The translations under genes were made by a program, and so were the position numbers. Of a stretch of 14,470 nucleotides of DNA, positions 6,451 through 13,443 are shown one piece after another. Below the pieces are notes generated by a model. The model did not search any database. It saw only the letters and a program-made list of their open reading frames with translations, and was not told where the DNA came from. How positions within the stretch are numbered: the stretch's first letter is position 1; each line of letters starts with the position of its first letter. This stretch comes from a bacterium (GTDB lineage: Archaea; Thermoproteota; Nitrososphaeria; Nitrososphaerales; CADDZS01), in NCBI GenBank assembly GCA_027310845.1, contig DAIDAB010000035.1:1-14470 (forward strand), written 5' to 3'.

Positions 6451-7331
6451 GCGGGGCTCACTCGCCCTTTCTCTTTGATACGATCTCTGATCTGTCTTCC
6501 CAGTTCATCACTGCTGATAGGCAAGGCTTCCTTCCCGAAAGGCAAGAGCTTCGCGAGTCGAACGATTGTGGGCTCCGTCACTCCGTACAATGAAGTCTCT
6601 GAATTGTAAAGCACCTCCCTCGGTGGCCCAGCGTAGATGACTTTACCTTCATCTATAACGATGATTCTATCTGCGATTTGTGCAACGAGGTCAAGCCTGT
6701 GCTCCACTATCAGCACCGTGATTCCCAGGCTGTCGTGGAGATCTCTGACCACTTTGACGAGCCCCTTTGCAGTGAAAGGGTCAAGAAGAGAAGTCGGTTC
6801 GTCTAGAATTAGGATCTTTGGGCGCATCGCAATTACTCCTGCAATCGCGACTCTCTGTTTTTGTCCATCGCTAAGCTCATGGGGAGCACGCAGTGCTAGA
6901 TGCTTTATCCCCAGTGTTTCCATAGCCCAGTCGACGCGTTCTCGAATTTCTCTTCTTGGTACTCCTAAATTCTCAAGGCCGAAACCGATGTCTCTTTCCA
7001 CAGAGAACATGAAGATTTGATTCTCAGGGTTTTGGAATATGTATCCCACCTTAGTCGCTAGCTCGCTCATTTTAGTTGAAGAAACCTCAAGACCGTCAAC
7101 AATTACTGAACCAGAATAGTCACCAGAATGTTGATGTGGGATGAGTCCGTTAATCGCACGCAAGAGTGTACTCTTTCCGGAACCTGACTTGCCCGCGACT
7201 ACGATGATCTCGCCAGCAGAAACTCTGAGATCAATATTTTTTAGAACGAGTTGGGCTGAACCGTAGTAACGATACGAGAGACCGCCTATGGTAATGATCT
7301 CATTTGGGCCTACTCGCGATTCTTGACTCAA
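6447..7331 (-). CDS. ecfA1: ECF transporter ATP-binding protein (first ATPase)
   Basis: This ABC ATPase of 294 residues has Walker A GKSGSGKST (47-55), FQNPENQIF with Gln100, Walker B ILILDEP (173-179) with Glu178, the D-loop SLLDP and an H-loop His211 in VEHRLD. The signature is LSDGQ (153-157) rather than LSGGQ, so one of its glycines is Asp, whereas the partner ATPase keeps a normal LSGGE. The FQNPENQ sequence marks ECF-type ATPases. The first codon appears to be TTG at 7331, inside the upstream S-component gene (32-base overlap), which suggests translational coupling. The C-terminal segment from about 250 is the EcfA regulatory or dimerisation region. It energises uptake jointly with the next ATPase. 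Confidence 0.92.
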   Translation of the reverse strand: MSQESRVGPNEIITIGGLSYRYYGSAQLVLKNIDLRVSAGEIIVVAGKSGSGKSTLLRAINGLIPHQHSGDYSGSVIVDGLEVSSTKMSELATKVGYIFQNPENQIFMFSVERDIGFGLENLGVPRREIRERVDWAMETLGIKHLALRAPHELSDGQKQRVAIAGVIAMRPKILILDEPTSLLDPFTAKGLVKVVRDLHDSLGITVLIVEHRLDLVAQIADRIIVIDEGKVIYAGPPREVLYNSETSLYGVTEPTIVRLAKLLPFGKEALPISSDELGRQIRDRIKEKGRVSPA

Positions 7332-7932
7332 ACCAGGTCATGCCGTTGGATCGAAATGTATGCTTCACTTGCGGTAGCCTTAATATTATGAAGGCGGGAA
7401 CAAGATCAAAGGGAATTTGCAGGACATTAAAGACTGCTGTTAGTTCTAGGAAATAAAACAATCCTGTCTGAGGAGTCAACTGAAAGACAAGCATTAGTAG
7501 CATGGCATTCGGCCCCGTCATCAGAATAGATCTGGCCATCGCCGCCGTTACGGATGTTGCCAAAAATCTTTGATTCAGGTTCTGCCCTCTGAACAGTTTC
7601 AGCCCCACCCAGAGGCCTAATAGCGTGGAAAGTACCGAAAGCAGCTTGAACAAGGGACCAACAATCGGGAAGCTGCTGTGCTGTAGGTTCAGAGCAATCC
7701 ATTCTACAAACGCAGATGTGACACCAGCTCTTGGTCCGATCATGAGGAAACATATCATCACCGGAATCTCCCCCAGGTCGAAAAAGAGATAACTTACTGG
7801 TGCAATGAAGGGAATTATTAGCACAGAGTTTGAAATTATTGTGAGCAAGATCGAAAGCGCGCCGAACAAACCGACCGCGGCAATCTCCCTGGTCTTTGGG
7901 ATAACTACTACTTTCTGAGAGGAATTACTCAT
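7300..7932 (-). CDS. ribU: ECF transporter substrate-binding (S) component, probably for riboflavin (RibU-like)
   Basis: A membrane protein of 210 residues with about six hydrophobic segments (approximately 16-36, 40-55, 57-78, 90-112, 122-146 and 155-185). It contains the S-component pattern FFDLGEIPVMICFLMIGPRAGV (about 50-71), equivalent to the (D)xxxxPxxIxgxxxGPxxG motif of RibU and related S subunits, plus a small-residue-rich first helix (AAVGLFGALS) that contacts EcfT. The substrate assignment as riboflavin is inference from the linked rbkR and ribL; sequence alone does not exclude another vitamin. It is the first gene of the ECF operon. ATG 7932 lies about 6 bases from the transcription start predicted from the upstream TATA-like box, so the mRNA may be nearly leaderless. 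Its last 32 bases overlap the start of ecfA1. Confidence 0.83.
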   Translation of the reverse strand: MSNSSQKVVVIPKTREIAAVGLFGALSILLTIISNSVLIIPFIAPVSYLFFDLGEIPVMICFLMIGPRAGVTSAFVEWIALNLQHSSFPIVGPLFKLLSVLSTLLGLWVGLKLFRGQNLNQRFLATSVTAAMARSILMTGPNAMLLMLVFQLTPQTGLFYFLELTAVFNVLQIPFDLVPAFIILRLPQVKHTFRSNGMTWFESRIASRPK

Positions 7933-7959
7933 AACGAAATTGTCGTCGAAAATAGGATA

Positions 7960-7980
7960 ATAAATTTATGGTAGCTACCA
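7960..7980 (-). promoter_or_regulatory. Promoter and candidate RbkR operator of the ECF operon
   Basis: ATAAATTTAT (7960-7969) is an AT-only palindrome suited as a TATA box centred about 32 bases before ATG 7932, so transcription would start near 7938. Directly upstream, sharing one base, is a perfect 12-bp palindrome TGGTAGCTACCA (7969-7980) covering the position of the BRE. It ends one base before the DHH stop codon. A zero-loop palindrome suits a dimeric protein site rather than a terminator. Binding by RbkR is inference. Confidence 0.55.
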
Positions 7981-9057
7981 CTAATCTGGTAATCTGGTAC
8001 GAAGTCTCCCCACGATGGTATCCACGAGGACAGGCCCATCCACCTTCCCTGATATTGACGCAGCGGTAGAATGCCCGCCACCGATCAAACCCATTTCAAT
8101 TGCAATTGATGACAATAGTTCCCCGAGGTCGACCTTAGTGGTTCTAAAAAATTGCTGTGAGCTTCGCAACGATATTCTTGTCTCCCCTTCATGATCACCA
8201 TAAGCCATCCCGACATCGCCTCCGAGGTCAACAAGCGTTCTCGCAACGGATGCCTGAAAGCTTGAAACTTCACTTCGAACAATGAAGTATTTTCCGATTT
8301 CTTCATACTTCAGCCGCTGAGCAGATTTCATACGGGCGATTACCTCGGATCTCTCAGGTTTGGACCTCAGGAGCTCCTTTGTCTCATCAATCCGCGCCCC
8401 TGCTCTAATTAATCCCAATGCCGCCACAAGAGTTGACTCTGTGGCGATACCAAGATGTTGCGAATCAAACATAAGGCCCGCGAGAAGTGCCTTTGCAGTT
8501 TTTTCATCAAGGTAATCTGCTGGAAAGAGAGAGGCCGTTATTTCGCAAGTCGAAGTTGAATTGTCATCAACAATTGTCTCAAAGTGTGTCCATCCATTTG
8601 CATGTTCCTCTTTGTTCGAGTGATGGTGGTCTATCAGAAGCTTCCTCGCCTGACTTGCAATCACATCTATGGCATAAGGTTCCAGAAGCGCCAGCTCCCC
8701 TACATCCGTAGCAACTATCAGGTCTGCGTCTGCAATCTCTTCGCTTGTCACAGAGTCAACGAAATCAAGCCCAAGCTTCTTGCAAACTAAAGCCCCAAGC
8801 ATACTTGCTCCCTGTGGCGCAATGATCTTTGAAGTAACAAGGCAATTAGAATCAGAATCAGCCACTGCCTTCTTGATTGCTCGAGAAATTCCGTATGCAG
8901 CGCAAAGTGCATCCGGATCTGCCTGTCTGTGAGTAAAAATCAGGGCTGAAAGACGTAGCTTCTGATTCTCACGAAGGGCAAATATTTCCTTGAACGATTT
9001 TAGCTGAGAGTATATTGATTTTTCTCCGAATCTCGGCTTTTCTTCGCGCACTGTCAA
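7981..9057 (-). CDS. DHH-family phosphoesterase (RecJ/NrnA-like)
   Basis: This 358-residue protein has all DHH-family motifs: THRQADPDA (42-50; His43, Asp47, Asp49), TDVGE (Asp118), DHHHSN (143-148), GLMFDS (Asp198) and the C-terminal DHHA1 motif GGGHS (326-330). Family knowledge: these Mn-dependent enzymes hydrolyse short oligonucleotides, cyclic dinucleotide products or single-stranded DNA. The size and domain order match NrnA-type nanoRNases and archaeal RecJ-like proteins better than full bacterial RecJ. Nothing here decides between RNA and DNA as substrate. The start is TTG 9057 or GTG 9051. It lies 70 bases downstream of prefoldin beta and just before the ECF promoter, in a block otherwise concerned with RNA turnover. 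Confidence 0.9.
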   Translation of the reverse strand: MTVREEKPRFGEKSIYSQLKSFKEIFALRENQKLRLSALIFTHRQADPDALCAAYGISRAIKKAVADSDSNCLVTSKIIAPQGASMLGALVCKKLGLDFVDSVTSEEIADADLIVATDVGELALLEPYAIDVIASQARKLLIDHHHSNKEEHANGWTHFETIVDDNSTSTCEITASLFPADYLDEKTAKALLAGLMFDSQHLGIATESTLVAALGLIRAGARIDETKELLRSKPERSEVIARMKSAQRLKYEEIGKYFIVRSEVSSFQASVARTLVDLGGDVGMAYGDHEGETRISLRSSQQFFRTTKVDLGELLSSIAIEMGLIGGGHSTAASISGKVDGPVLVDTIVGRLRTRLPD

Positions 9058-9127
9058 ATCGGATAGTCAGCAAGGCGCCCTGATTATTAGATTATGCTGG
9101 CAACTTTTCCTTGGATTGATTGAAGAC

Positions 9128-9508
9128 TCAAGAACCTGGTTGGGCCTGAGATGTGCTTCGGCCCTTGATTGCATCTTCAATCTTGGTCTGGAGATCCTTA
9201 ACATTTTCCCGCACACGCTGCTCTTGCTTTATGAGAACTGCAGATCTAGTCCCATATAGCTCTCTTCGCTCTTCTAGATCTTTTAGAACATCCTCTCTCT
9301 TCGCCCTGACCAGGATGTTTCCTGCGCTCTTGTAGACTGGGTCAGAGTCAGATGCTTTTTTGAGCTCTTCAAGCGCCTTCGAGATTTCATTGGATTCCAT
9401 TTCGACCTGCTGCTTTTGAACAAGAATTGCCTGCAGATTCTGTTGCAATTGTTCAAATCTTGCAAGCTGCTCCCTGAGATAGGGAGGAATCTCTTCTGTG
9501 GCACTCAA
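9128..9508 (-). CDS. pfdB: Prefoldin beta subunit
   Basis: The protein is helix-loop-helix throughout. It has an N-terminal coiled coil (PPYLREQLARFEQLQQNLQA through about residue 50), then a central KSAGNILVRAKREDVLKDLEER hairpin region with the family's typical Val-Tyr-Lys/Gly-x-hydrophobic pattern, then a C-terminal coiled coil. That is the layout of the archaeal beta subunit (four beta with two alpha), which hands unfolded proteins to the thermosome. I chose TTG 9508 (126 residues, close to the usual 115-125) because the longer reading from 9595 adds 29 residues overlapping the Pcc1 gene and unlike any prefoldin N-terminus. The gene is 34 bases after Pcc1, in the conserved L37Ae-Pcc1-prefoldin order known from archaea. 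Confidence 0.88.
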   Translation of the reverse strand: MSATEEIPPYLREQLARFEQLQQNLQAILVQKQQVEMESNEISKALEELKKASDSDPVYKSAGNILVRAKREDVLKDLEERRELYGTRSAVLIKQEQRVRENVKDLQTKIEDAIKGRSTSQAQPGS

Positions 9509-9542
9509 CGTGTAATCCGAAATCCCAAAGTGAGAAACCCGA

Positions 9543-9848
9543 TTATTCAGTCTTTCTGTGCAAGATTGATCCCCGGCTGGAATCAGAGACTGCATTGATT
9601 GCCTGAAGCGAGGCAGAGACTAATCTAAGATTGGTGTTAAGGCTCGCCCTGAGCGAAATCAGATCGTGTGAGTCAAACAACAGGGCTACAGAACGATCAT
9701 CCGCAAGTCTAGAAATTCTCATCTTGCATTTGTTCCCAGATCTAGCCTCTGGAGTCATTGCATGCACAACCGCCCTTATTCTAGCAGGGGAGTCCTTTAG
9801 CTGTACACACAGTTTCACTGCGCAAATTTTTTTTCTGCAAGGCTCCAA
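9543..9848 (-). CDS. KEOPS complex subunit Pcc1-like protein
   Basis: This small protein of up to 101 residues matches Pcc1: a first strand with KLCVQLKDS (12-20), an Ala-rich helix ending in MTPEAR (31-36, the family's PE signature), a strand pair, and the diagnostic SLRASLNTNLRLVSAS (65-80), equivalent to the AlRAtlNSyLR helix. Family knowledge: Pcc1 dimerises and binds Kae1 in the KEOPS complex, which makes the t6A modification of tRNA. TTG 9848 is the first start; GTG 9818 (residue 11) would begin right at the first strand and fits the family length as well. The gene follows L37Ae by 39 bases and precedes prefoldin beta. Confidence 0.82.
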   Translation of the reverse strand: MEPCRKKICAVKLCVQLKDSPARIRAVVHAMTPEARSGNKCKMRISRLADDRSVALLFDSHDLISLRASLNTNLRLVSASLQAINAVSDSSRGSILHRKTE

Positions 9849-9887
9849 GTATCAGATCTCCTAGAGAGATCCGTTGCATCGATTACT

Positions 9888-10130
9888 TTAGGAACGAACA
9901 GTTGGAACATTGTAGGCTTCGCCGGCGACAGTGTATTTGCATGTGCGGCATTGCCAGATACCCGCACTCTGTCGTCTGAACCTTGTTGAACCGCACGAGG
10001 GACATCGCCTCGTTCGTTTCAGAGTGGACATTACGCGGCTGTACCTTTTTCTGACAGTCGAACCGTATTTTGCCCCAAGACCTCTGAGACTTCCTCGCTG
10101 CCGGCGACTTTCTCTAGACAGATCCGACAC
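9888..10130 (-). CDS. rpl37ae: 50S ribosomal protein L37Ae (eL43)
   Basis: An 80-residue basic protein with LGAKYGSTVRKRYSRV (18-33), CPSC (43-46), a GIWQC strand and CRTC (61-64), followed by YTVAGEAYNVPT (66-77). This is the complete eL43 layout, with a Cys4 zinc ribbon that binds 23S rRNA. The start is GTG 10130, 17 bases inside the end of rrp42, giving the usual family length. In many archaea this gene is followed by rpoP. Here Pcc1 follows after 39 bases with no room for it. Confidence 0.95.
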   Translation of the reverse strand: MSDLSRESRRQRGSLRGLGAKYGSTVRKRYSRVMSTLKRTRRCPSCGSTRFRRQSAGIWQCRTCKYTVAGEAYNVPTVRS

Positions 10131-10941
10131 CCTGTTTTAGAATCAACCGTGCTTCTTCTCCTTTAAGCTTAGCGGTACGCGCGGCAAAGATAACTTGATC
10201 TAAGGTCAGAGAACCCGGTAGCCCTTTCTGTCCTGCGCATATATTGCCTCTATCATCTGAGACAAAAGTGATCCTTGTATCCATTACCGCTTCCTCCTCT
10301 GAAGTGGGATCAACTATGAGGTGTTCACCAATCTTTGCCATTGTGACAGCGACAGGGATTGTCTGTACCGGAAGTGGCATCTTCTGATCAGTCTTCACTG
10401 GCGCTCCGCCTTCGGCAGGCACCTCGTATTTTGGAATCCTTGTGCTAAGGATCGCAGCCACCGTGGCTGCTGAGACAGCATCAAACAAGTTCCCATCTAC
10501 GTTCAGAATGCTGACGTCAACAAACACTGCGTAGACATGCTTGCCTGGCACTAGCACCAGCTTCGACACATCTATCATTCCAGATTCCCTGACGCCGCGA
10601 TCCGTTACCCTCGCAAGCTCAATTGTTCTTTCATCTGGAGGACCTGGCTCCGCGTAGGGCGAAGCTAGTGGAAGCACTTCGGCGCTTACAACTAGAAGAC
10701 CTTTGTCAGGGGTGTCTGGAAAGGGAGTCCCCATGTTAACCTTTACACCGGCTATGACTTCGGTATTTCCAAGCGTCACTCTTGCAGAGCCTTCTGCTTT
10801 TTCTATGACGTTGGTAACAACTGTGAGATCTCTTCTGTCGAGCAAACCTCGTCCATCGAGTCGCTTGCCCTTAACGAGCAACTCATTCATTTGTGCACGC
10901 TTTAGTTGTTCAACTACGATTGTCTTTTTCACTGCAGACAT
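10114..10941 (-). CDS. rrp42: Exosome complex component Rrp42
   Basis: This is an RNase PH-fold protein of 275 residues from ATG 10941, the standard length. Conserved parts include KRLDGRGLLDRRDL, the GNTEVIAGVKV strand, a PDERTIELARVTDRGVRES segment, the LDAVSAATVAA-like helix and a C-terminal QKGLPGSLTLDQV. Family knowledge: Rrp42 is the catalytically inactive partner of Rrp41; three heterodimers form the hexameric ring, and Rrp42 contributes to RNA binding. A strong Shine-Dalgarno GGAGGT lies 7 bases before ATG 10941, inside the last codons of rrp41. It argues against the 16-residue longer reading from 10989. The spacer between the rrp41 stop and this ATG is one base. Confidence 0.95.
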   Translation of the reverse strand: MSAVKKTIVVEQLKRAQMNELLVKGKRLDGRGLLDRRDLTVVTNVIEKAEGSARVTLGNTEVIAGVKVNMGTPFPDTPDKGLLVVSAEVLPLASPYAEPGPPDERTIELARVTDRGVRESGMIDVSKLVLVPGKHVYAVFVDVSILNVDGNLFDAVSAATVAAILSTRIPKYEVPAEGGAPVKTDQKMPLPVQTIPVAVTMAKIGEHLIVDPTSEEEAVMDTRITFVSDDRGNICAGQKGLPGSLTLDQVIFAARTAKLKGEEARLILKQGVGSV

Positions 10942-10942
10942 A

Positions 10943-11695
10943 TTACTGACCTCCTTCCGGAACTTCTGACCTGCCGAAGTATTTTCCAATCAAAGCCTCT
11001 CTTTGAAGTTGATAGACTTGCTTGCATCCTTGAACCGCGAAGTTGAAGGCTTTGTTGAATTCTTCATCGTTGAGTTGACCGTCAAGCTGCAACAGTGTTA
11101 CCTGGTTTGAGGAGGGCATTATTGCTATTGGAAGGTCTGCCTGTCCTTCTTTGTCTTCAATGTCATCTACATCAACAACCACTTGCCCTGCAACCTTTCC
11201 TGCAGCGCATGCTGCCACCAGATCTCGCATGTTTATCCCGGCGTCAGCTAGGGCAACTGACGCCGCGGAAATACCGGCGCATCTTGACCCTCCGTCAGAT
11301 TGCAATACCTCCACGAACACATCGATAGCCGTCCGTGGATAGTCCTCCAGCATTAGTGCTGGTTCGAGAGCTTCTCGCATCACCTTCGAAATCTCAATCT
11401 CCCTTCTTGACGGGGCAGGATTCTTTCTCTCTTCGGTTGAAAACGGTGACATGTGATACCTACACCTCAAAAGAGCTTTATCGGGCAATGCGCTATGCTT
11501 CGGGTGAACTTCCTTTGGGCCGTACACTGCGGCCATGATCTTGTTCTTGCCGAACTCGATGTACGCCGATCCATCAGCGTTCCTCAAGATCCCCACTTCG
11601 ATTTTCACGGGACGGAGCTCGTCGATTTTTCTTCCGTCGATTCGCAAGCCTTGCTCGTTTATTAACGAGCGGCTATCTCCACCTGCTTTTCCCAT
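10943..11695 (-). CDS. rrp41: Exosome complex catalytic subunit Rrp41 (3'-5' exoribonuclease)
   Basis: This RNase PH-fold protein of 250 residues has RIDGRKIDELRPVKIEVGIL (18-37), GKNKIMAAVYGP (49-60), paired Arg97-Arg98, the phosphate-binding DGGSRCAGI (134-142) and VVDVDDIEDKEGQADLPIA (173-191). Asp181 and Asp187 correspond to the catalytic pair (Asp182/Asp188) of the Sulfolobus enzyme, so it is predicted active. It degrades RNA phosphorolytically from the 3' end and can also add A-rich tails. The start is ATG 11695, with AGTGA upstream as a modest SD. The gene is 77 bases after rrp4. That gap has a T6 tract on minus (11763-11758) but no clear hairpin, so the operon may continue through it. 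Confidence 0.96.
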   Translation of the reverse strand: MGKAGGDSRSLINEQGLRIDGRKIDELRPVKIEVGILRNADGSAYIEFGKNKIMAAVYGPKEVHPKHSALPDKALLRCRYHMSPFSTEERKNPAPSRREIEISKVMREALEPALMLEDYPRTAIDVFVEVLQSDGGSRCAGISAASVALADAGINMRDLVAACAAGKVAGQVVVDVDDIEDKEGQADLPIAIMPSSNQVTLLQLDGQLNDEEFNKAFNFAVQGCKQVYQLQREALIGKYFGRSEVPEGGQ

Positions 11696-11772
11696 ATTTC
11701 ACTCATCTATCCTATGCTTACAATAATTCAAAACATGAAGACGAAATCCATTCAATCAAAAAATCGAGATCC

Positions 11773-12621
11773 CTATTCTTCAGGCTCTTTGTCAGACAAT
11801 TCGCCTTCATCTGTCTTTCCTCTAGTCGCTTCGTCCACAGTCGACTCACTGGGTTCAACCTGCTCATCGTTCGGCCGTTCCTGGAATTGTTCTCCTTGAG
11901 CTTCCTGAGGTGTTATCCCCAATAGTCCTTGGACTTTCTCTGTGAGATCAGGAGAATGAGCTTGATCTTCTACAAGATTCACTGCTGTGATTGCCCGCAA
12001 GATATCGTCTGGCGCACCCACCACGACCACTACGCCATTCTGTCCGATCAGCATTCTGCAGTTCGTGCCAGATTCAATTGATCTAATCATAGAGCCCTTT
12101 TTTCCAATCAGGCGAGGAACCTTTGCAGGTGAAATCTTCACGGTTTGTCCTCTGGGAATCCGCCCAAGACCTGGTCCAGAGATTGATAAAAGCGGATCTC
12201 GCGTCCTGTCGAACGCAATGACCTTCGCAGCAATCGTGTCGCCAACTGCGAGCCTGTCAGTCAGTGAGTCCTTGGCGGGAGAGTAGTCTCTTCCAAAAAC
12301 AGACTGTGCCGGCAGGACCCCGAAAAAGCAGGAGTTCATGTCCACTTCCCATGAGAAAGCTGAATAGTCGATTACTTTTCCAACCACTAGGTCATCTATC
12401 CTGGGAATATATGGTCCCGAGAGAGGAACTACCCTGACCGCGTCATGTGCAATTTCCGCCATGCCAACTCTAGTAGACACTATCTTATCTCCTACGCGCA
12501 TAACGTTTGTTTCAGCACGAAGACTTCCATGAGCCACAACCTCGCCCGGAATGACGAATCTTCTCTTTAACTCTGGCACAGCTTTCACCTGAAAATACAC
12601 GCATTTAACCTTGATATTCAA
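11773..12621 (-). CDS. rrp4: Exosome complex RNA-binding subunit Rrp4
   Basis: The 282-residue reading shows three Rrp4 domains: an N-terminal VIPGEVVAHG strand region (23-32), an S1 domain (about 75-150, VVGKVIDYSAFSWEVDM), and a KH domain (about 158-220) with RLIGKKGSMIRSIE (170-183). Rrp4 sits as a trimeric cap on the Rrp41-Rrp42 ring and feeds RNA in. Residues 237-282 form an extra tail rich in Glu, Asp, Gln and Pro that is not part of these domains. The TTG at 12621 overlaps the SBDS stop (TTGA). GTG 12588 or GTG 12579, the latter after an AGGTGA, would remove 11 or 14 residues that do not resemble Rrp4 and may be the true starts. Confidence 0.94.
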   Translation of the reverse strand: MNIKVKCVYFQVKAVPELKRRFVIPGEVVAHGSLRAETNVMRVGDKIVSTRVGMAEIAHDAVRVVPLSGPYIPRIDDLVVGKVIDYSAFSWEVDMNSCFFGVLPAQSVFGRDYSPAKDSLTDRLAVGDTIAAKVIAFDRTRDPLLSISGPGLGRIPRGQTVKISPAKVPRLIGKKGSMIRSIESGTNCRMLIGQNGVVVVVGAPDDILRAITAVNLVEDQAHSPDLTEKVQGLLGITPQEAQGEQFQERPNDEQVEPSESTVDEATRGKTDEGELSDKEPEE

Positions 12622-13307
12622 TGCATGACCGTGGCCTGGGCAGTTCCCTTTGTAAGGGAGCCCAATCGGTCAAGCAAAGTACTGTGCACTCCTGCGGGTA
12701 TTTCAATGATTACCGTGAGTCCGCCATCTGCACCCCATTCTTCCTTAACAATTTCACCGGCTCCCTTTAGCGCGCCAAACGATTGGGAGGAATATAGAGC
12801 TGGCACCTTTACGAGCAGTTTGATCTTTTCTGATTTTAGTGGCAGAAGGCTCCTCAACTGGTCAATCACCGTCTTAGTTTGTTCAGCGACATCCCTGAAT
12901 GGGTCGATAGATAGTCTGACTTCCGACATTGCTTGCTCTATTCGCAATGGTGGGTGCGGCAATCCAGTACGCGGATCCACGTAATTGCGCGCAATTGTTG
13001 CGACGATCTGCTTTCTTTTTTCCTCCACCAGTTTTCTCCTCTGATCAGTCGTGAGATTGAGATCCCCTTTTCTGAGAATAGTTTCGGCGATCTGGAGGAA
13101 ATTGTTCGTCTTGAAGTGTTTGAATAATTTTTCCGATGGAACGCGCATTCCTTTGTTGGAATCTGAGTAGACTTCATCGACTGCAACAATCTGAGAAATA
13201 TCCACATTTCTTCCGAACTTGAAGTCAAGAGCTGGATCAGGATGCACAAGTATCTCAAAATGCTCTCCGTCCAAAGTCAGTCTTACAGTTGAAAATTTAC
13301 TTGACAA
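12618..13307 (-). CDS. Ribosome maturation protein SBDS (Sdo1 homologue)
   Basis: This 229-residue protein matches archaeal SBDS over its whole length: an N-terminal FYSH domain with HFEILVHPDPALDFKFG (16-32), LLTTDQRRK-like (LTTDQRRK, 85-92) and VDPRTGLPHPPLRIEQAM (109-126) in the central helical domain, and a C-terminal ferredoxin-like domain ending in a GGLTVIIEIPAG strand. Family knowledge: SBDS works with EF-2-like GTPases to release the anti-association factor aIF6 from the large subunit. TTG 13307 is the first usable start and gives the standard length. An AAATTT stretch at 13331-13336 is about 26 bases upstream, so a leaderless transcript starting near 13307 is possible. SBDS heads the run to Rrp4, Rrp41 and Rrp42. 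Confidence 0.95.
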   Translation of the reverse strand: MSSKFSTVRLTLDGEHFEILVHPDPALDFKFGRNVDISQIVAVDEVYSDSNKGMRVPSEKLFKHFKTNNFLQIAETILRKGDLNLTTDQRRKLVEEKRKQIVATIARNYVDPRTGLPHPPLRIEQAMSEVRLSIDPFRDVAEQTKTVIDQLRSLLPLKSEKIKLLVKVPALYSSQSFGALKGAGEIVKEEWGADGGLTVIIEIPAGVHSTLLDRLGSLTKGTAQATVMH

Positions 13308-13385
13308 ATCAATCTTGCACCCTGCAATCTAAATTTGATAGATTGTGCCCAGACCCGAGACCCAATGTGGCAAGATCTTTAAACC

Positions 13386-13416
13386 AAAAAAGGCGCTTGG
13401 ATGCAGCCATCCCGCG
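13386..13416 (-). terminator. Terminator-like hairpin with T6 downstream of psmA
   Basis: Read on minus after the psmA stop: CGC, then GGATG pairing with CATCC around a 4-base loop, then GCG closing the stem (13393-13416), followed within three bases by six T (13391-13386). This is the bacterial-like hairpin-plus-U layout that archaea can also use. It should separate psmA from the SBDS transcript. Confidence 0.6.
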
Positions 13417-13443
13417 TCATTTCCCGAGCGCTAAGAGCCGAGC

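Noticed and set aside
7976..7999. TACCA...TGGTA inverted pair and AATCTGGT direct repeat
   Set aside because: The right-hand copies lie in the last codons of the DHH gene and are probably coding coincidence; only the 12-bp palindrome is kept as a site.
9509..9595. Longer prefoldin beta N-terminus
   Set aside because: It adds 29 residues unlike any prefoldin and overlaps pcc1 by 53 bases; TTG 9508 gives the family length.
10942..10989. Longer Rrp42 N-terminus
   Set aside because: The strong GGAGGT 7 bases before ATG 10941 and the usual 275-residue length favour the shorter form.
11758..11763. T6 tract (minus) after rrp4 as a terminator
   Set aside because: No hairpin accompanies it, and rrp41 follows closely on the same strand in the conserved exosome order.
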